Shown here one piece after another: positions 59,581-64,000 of a DNA stretch of 64,000 nucleotides; the first letter of the stretch is position 1, and each line of letters begins with the position of its first letter. Source of the DNA: Nectonema munidae (lineage: Eukaryota; Nematomorpha; Nectonematoida; Nectonematidae); contig JAUIRK010000365.1 in assembly GCA_030549495.1 (NCBI GenBank), positions 124,001 through 188,000 on the forward strand, given 5' to 3'. The notes beneath the pieces are model-generated. The model searched no databases, had not been told where the DNA came from, and saw only the letters and a program-made list of their open reading frames with translations. The position numbers and the translations under genes are program-made.

Positions 59581-60475
59581 GAAACAGAATTTCACAGACG
59601 CGAATTCAAAATCCTTAAAAATTTCAACTGAAATGTAAATATTTAATATTCTTTTATATAAAAGCTTTCTTTGTCCTTCCGATTTCCTTATAATTAATAA
59701 ATCGATGAATTGTATTTTCATGCAAATGTCAAATCAATTAGAGTTGATGGATATATCGCAAATGTAAAGTTTATATAGACGAAAAATAAGCTAACTTAAT
59801 TGAGAGCTTTTTAAAAGCAAAAAACTCAGCACAACTTTTCAAAAAATAAAAAAAACTTTTCCTTTTTTATCTGCTATTTTTTTTAATAAATTCAACCCAA
59901 AATCCGTAAAATAACGCGTTCAATTTGATGTTGACATTTCCAAAAAAATATAATTAATGGAAGTCTTAAATTTTGAAACTTGTGAACCAATATATGTAAA
60001 TATAGATAATGTGAATGTTTTTATTTCAAAAATTGAATGCATTACGAAACCTCAGAATAATATTCGTCAAATATAGAATCATCAAGCTCTCTTCACAAGG
60101 AAATCCTTGAAAATTGATCTCGCATCTGATGTAACTGAATTTTGTTGGTGTCCATTAAAAATACTCCCACAGTAAAACAAATAAAATGTTGATGTATTCG
60201 CATAAATCTGAAATTTGTCTTCCATTTTGGGAGATTATTCCTTGAAAATGTTATTTTAAATGTATCAAGTAAACCTTTGGGTGAAACGGTGACTTACGCT
60301 GTGTGGCTTCACTACAGAACATTTGCTGTGGAGAGCAACTGTAATGATGGCATAATTCAAAAAAAAAAGAAGAGATTTCTAATTTTTAAGAGAGTATAAA
60401 GATCCGATAGAAGGAGAATATGATGGGATCCTTGTGTTAGAGTGGTTTTGAATTATTTTATAAATGATTGGAACT
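59581..60475. other. AT-rich, no gene seen
   Basis: Nothing recognised. Confidence 0.5.
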
Positions 60476-60479
60476 TTAA

Positions 60480-60609
60480 CCCATTTAAGCCCAAGCAAAG
60501 CAGACGATATCTAAAAAAACGCAGACGATTTATATTCAAAGTCATTGAAAAAAGCAGACGAAGATGAAATTACTTATGTTCCAAAATAGGAACATTGGTC
60601 CTAAATGGG
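60480..60609 (+). mobile_element. TTAA-flanked MITE, copy 3 (130 bp)
   Basis: Intact TTAA on both sides (60476-60479 and 60610-60613), CCCATTTAAGCCCAAGC at the left and TCCTAAATGGG at the right. The body is almost identical to copies 1 and 2, which points to recent activity of the family. Confidence 0.92.
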
Positions 60610-60613
60610 TTAA

Positions 60614-61299
60614 GAGAGAAAGTGTTCGTATTTTTTGCTAGTTAACCGTTAAAGCCTTAAACAACTTTTTTTATAAAAAAAAAAAAACTTTATACCATGC
60701 TCCAGCTTAGTTAAGTTTCAAAAAGCGCCGAAGGCACAGATGTTACCATCCCTCCCAATTCAACCCAATCGAGTATGAATGCTGTATTGCAAAGCCTAGC
60801 CCTTGTTTCACTCTCCCGGTCCGTCACTAAAAACGCAAAATATGTGTTAAAGTATTGAATGTGTGAAAAGAAACCTCCAAAAGAGGGAATAAATTACATT
60901 AGCATTTGGTGAAGCATAGTAAGAGGAGGAAAGGTTTGCCTAAAGAAGAAACTTTGTCACACGAACAATTCGTGTAAAAATGCTAAAATGCTTCTTCACC
61001 CTTGTTGAAGAGATAATGAAGATGGATGGACTTAGTCGTCAGCACAAAGGCAGGCATAGACCCTTCTTCACACGAGCGCAGTCTTTGTCTCATCGCAAAG
61101 TCTGAAATAACTCACACCTCGCCTTGGTAACAATGACGTTTCACCGAGTAAGTCCAATTTTCGATATTAGTTGGAAGCTAAAAACACCGGTAATGACGCG
61201 TTAACGAATTACGATCAGCATTACCAATAATATTCGATTATCGATTTTTAAACAAATTGACTTTTACAGCAGCGAACGCTTAGCACTTCAAACGCTTTT
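60614..61299. other. GC-balanced, gene-free zone
   Basis: From about 60690 to 61240 the DNA is much less AT-rich, with no long ORF. It includes the inverted repeat CACGAACAATTCGTG at 60960-60975. It could be regulatory DNA. Confidence 0.4.
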
Positions 61300-61303
61300 T
61301 TAA

Positions 61304-61465
61304 CCCATTTAAAGCCCAAATTTTTTATATACGGTTCAATATCAAATTTCATACCTTTATGCCATTTCATTTGATATTTAACAAACAAAACAAAATTCAT
61401 TACATCATTTTAAAAAATAAATGTATTTTTAATTTGCTCCTATTTTTAGGACCATGGACATATCC
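61304..61465 (+). mobile_element. Possible eroded relative of the TTAA MITE (one end)
   Basis: TTAA (61300-61303) followed by CCCATTTAAAGCCCAAA, almost the same terminus as the MITEs. Near 61438-61457, GCTCCTATTTTTAGGACCATGG resembles the MITE core in part. No matching right terminus was found. Confidence 0.4.
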
Positions 61466-64000
61466 AACACTTTTGATTTAAAAGAAAATTTATATATTTT
61501 TTTGGTAATGAAAGAAAAAAGTAAAATTTATTTTACATTAAATGCCATTTATTAAAACAATCTCCAATATGGAGACCAAAATCACATCGCTTAGAAACTT
61601 TTTTTTACAGAAAGCATATTTTAATTGTTTTCCACCATCTGTTCTGTCAAAATAATGACCAGTAAGTAGAAGAAAACCTAATTTCACAAATATCATTTAA
61701 CCTAATATCAAACGGCACAAAACTTTTAAATGTGTAGATAAAGAGTATCACAATTTTTTTTAAGATTTATTTTGCAATTTAATGTCTAAATTTTCAAAAT
61801 GGCGTTTGTCTTTTTCTTAGGGACTTAGTGCTATTCTGATCTGTTAAACTAATATCAATATTTATTTTTATGATTCACATGAGTGAGTATGTTGAAGAAG
61901 AAATAGATGTTAAAAAAAGGCATATTTTTGAAGAAGTCGACAGTTTTCAGACAAAAAAGAGGCAAAGAACTTGAATCAAAAAATTTGCTTTCATTTCTTA
62001 ATAATTTTTGTTTTTATGACACTTCAAACTCAAAAGGACATTTTTTTGCAAAACTCATAAATTCCACCAGCGGTTTCAAGTTTCATGTCGTTTTTCTAAG
62101 AAATTGTTTGAACTGCTTTACTGGCAAAATCTTAAATAACCGAGGTCACACTTTTGCCCTCTGACACTGTTTTGGGGGTCTCTGAAATAGAGTAACCGGT
62201 GTAGAATCTGAAGGAAAGTTTTCTTTCACTTAATTTTTTAAATCTTTATTTTAAATACTCTTACATCTATTTTTTCTTCTTTTTGAAAAAAAGTGACTTC
62301 TTGATTTTATTGACTACTGCACGCCCTTGATATTCATCAAAATGTTTCTATATTTTTTACGTGTACAATAAAATGTGTTTGGAATGAAATTTTGTTTCAG
62401 AGTAGAATTCAGAAGTTGACGTAATCGGAGATTTCAAAACGGAATCAAGATTCAAGCGTCGAGTCAGTTCACAGGGATGTTAAGAGTTGGAGTAAAAACC
62501 TTTCTAAAGTCTTTGCTGGAAGTAAGAGATTTCTCAACTATTTGGAGTCGGAGTGCACTTTTTGTGGGTATTTGGAGGTGGAGTAGGTGTCAGCTAATTT
62601 CGCTATACGATTCCGCAAACCTGATTATCTTCTATATGAAAATTAACGCCATATGAGCAAAAAACCAATCAAGTATGATTCATTCTTACAGAGTAGTTGA
62701 TAGATATATACTAGCTAACTACTATAAAGCAGAACAAATTGCTCGCTCAACCATTTTTCTTTAACCAAGTATCATTAAGCTCTGAATCCTATTTTTAGCA
62801 ATGCCAAATTTGAGGAAGTCATATTATTTAGCGTCTATAATTCGTTCATTTAATTTTTCTTGATGCAAATTTGCCAATTCAGAGAAGTGAATTGAAATGC
62901 GAAGCAATATATTTGAGGATCTTTTTCGTTTGAAATAACAGTACTAAAATAATGTCGCTTCTCCAACTTGGGATAAAAATTTTGAGATATAAAATTCACT
63001 TCGAATTAATTTAACTGGATAGGAGTTTTGTGGCACAACACAAATGAAGATGTGTAAATTGAAGAAGTTATACACTGGAATGGCCGAAAAAAATAATAAG
63101 TTAAAAAATAGCTTTTGATGTCAAATCTTCAAAAATGAAGTAAATTTGATGTAAACGCTTCATCAAAAAGGTAAAGTTGCGTTGCACGGTTTTCATCCAC
63201 AAGGCCCAATGACAACGTATGTTTAGAACTATGAGCAAAGAAGGTGTTATGCGAAATCGACCAGATGTTCCCAGAACAATAGGAACTTCCTTAGGACTCC
63301 GTGAGAAATGTCAAGGTATAACATAATGTATTTTTCCACATTTAAGTTTGTAAGATTTTTTGAATGAAATTTTTTAATCAACTATCATAAAGTTGAAGTA
63401 AGAATCATACGCAACACTACTAACAACTTTTGAAAGAAGTTTTCTTAAACTAGAATTCAACAATAATACAATAATATTTTTTATCGTAGTTTACGTTTCA
63501 AGAATCAAATCATGTATACTTTTAGAATGGTAAAATGTAAGCAAATTTTTATTGTCTTTTTTCCTTCGTTGAAATTGAGAATCCATTTTTCTTCTTCACT
63601 GTGTTTCTCTTTTCTTTCAATTTCAACGACTGTGATAAAAAAAATATACGAAAATGATCATTTTTGTGTAGGGTTTCTTGAAGCATTTGATCTAATTCAA
63701 GAGTTTCAAGAAAGATAAAAAGAGTGAGAAACATTGACAAACGAAACTTAGCAGACTCGCATAATAAAAGGTATATAGGATTAAATCATTTTTGGGGAGA
63801 GAAATTTCTAGAAAGGCATAATACCCGAGAGCGCATCGATATAAGAGTACAACAATTATATTTTTAAAACGCATTTTTACAAAATATGGTGGTTAAGTGA
63901 CTGAAAATTAACGGAATTTTTTTTTAAAAATCTACCCTTTTGAACTTCAAGTTTACTTAAATTAACAAACACATGAAGAAATGGAAATCTTTCAATTTAC
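61466..64000. other. AT-rich, no gene seen
   Basis: An 85-codon + frame at 61907-62164 is unassigned. At 62471-62630 a segment bounded by CAGGGATG and CAAACCTG and rich in GGAGTCGGAGT-like words could be a small hAT-type insertion, without a matching target duplication. Confidence 0.35.

Overview
The window is AT-rich animal DNA, dominated by transposon remains, with long gene-poor stretches. Three things point to an animal nuclear genome: a ribosomal protein gene split by a 1.7 kb intron, a single-exon seven-helix receptor, and many LINE, hAT, piggyBac-type and tRNA-derived SINE sequences. Several decayed ORFs match protein patterns I remember from arthropod (especially crustacean) and cnidarian genomes. 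An invertebrate, perhaps a copepod-like arthropod, is my best guess, but the window does not prove it.

Host genes are few. The 3' end of the ribosomal protein S5 gene (RpS5, uS7) lies on the + strand at 600-2605 as two coding exons with a poly(A) signal. A Lys/Glu-rich, Cys-containing ORF of about 350 codons that I do not recognise ends at 14932, directly at a poly(A) signal; it may be the last exon of a larger gene. A 352-residue divergent rhodopsin-like GPCR is encoded on the - strand at 22267-23325.

Most of the rest is mobile DNA. From left to right: a decayed BED-type hAT (3384-5260) split by a 602 bp inverted-repeat element; three copies of a ~130 bp TTAA-flanked MITE (6047, 9023, 60480), one nested in a 2.9 kb TTAA-flanked element full of internal tandem repeats (6997-9929); a small hAT with a transposase tail (10260-10846); LINE pieces (11110, 16798, 34697, 35900, 38813, 40627, 50180), several sharing a TTATG-type 3' tail; a hAT with a perfect 8 bp target duplication (36493-38280) inserted in a LINE endonuclease region; another hAT (38781-40370) split by a LINE; decayed intron-containing coding sequence resembling the repeated SAMD3-like family (41334-43479, with a second tail at 21122-21430); two relics of other recurrent transposon-associated ORFs (28500-29380, 46190-46985); hAT-type MITEs (33691, 44940, 49173, 57246); and a tRNA-derived SINE in two copies (50998, 59433).

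The most unusual structure is an inverted pair, 44761-45229 and 57246-57705. It consists of a hAT MITE plus the same 179 bp flank. One copy has a perfect target duplication. The other ends exactly at the MITE terminus with no duplication. No virus-like element was recognised. Long stretches between these features hold only AT-rich DNA and microsatellites; a few GC-balanced, ORF-free zones (about 47640-48900, 55000-57150 and 60690-61240) could be regulatory.
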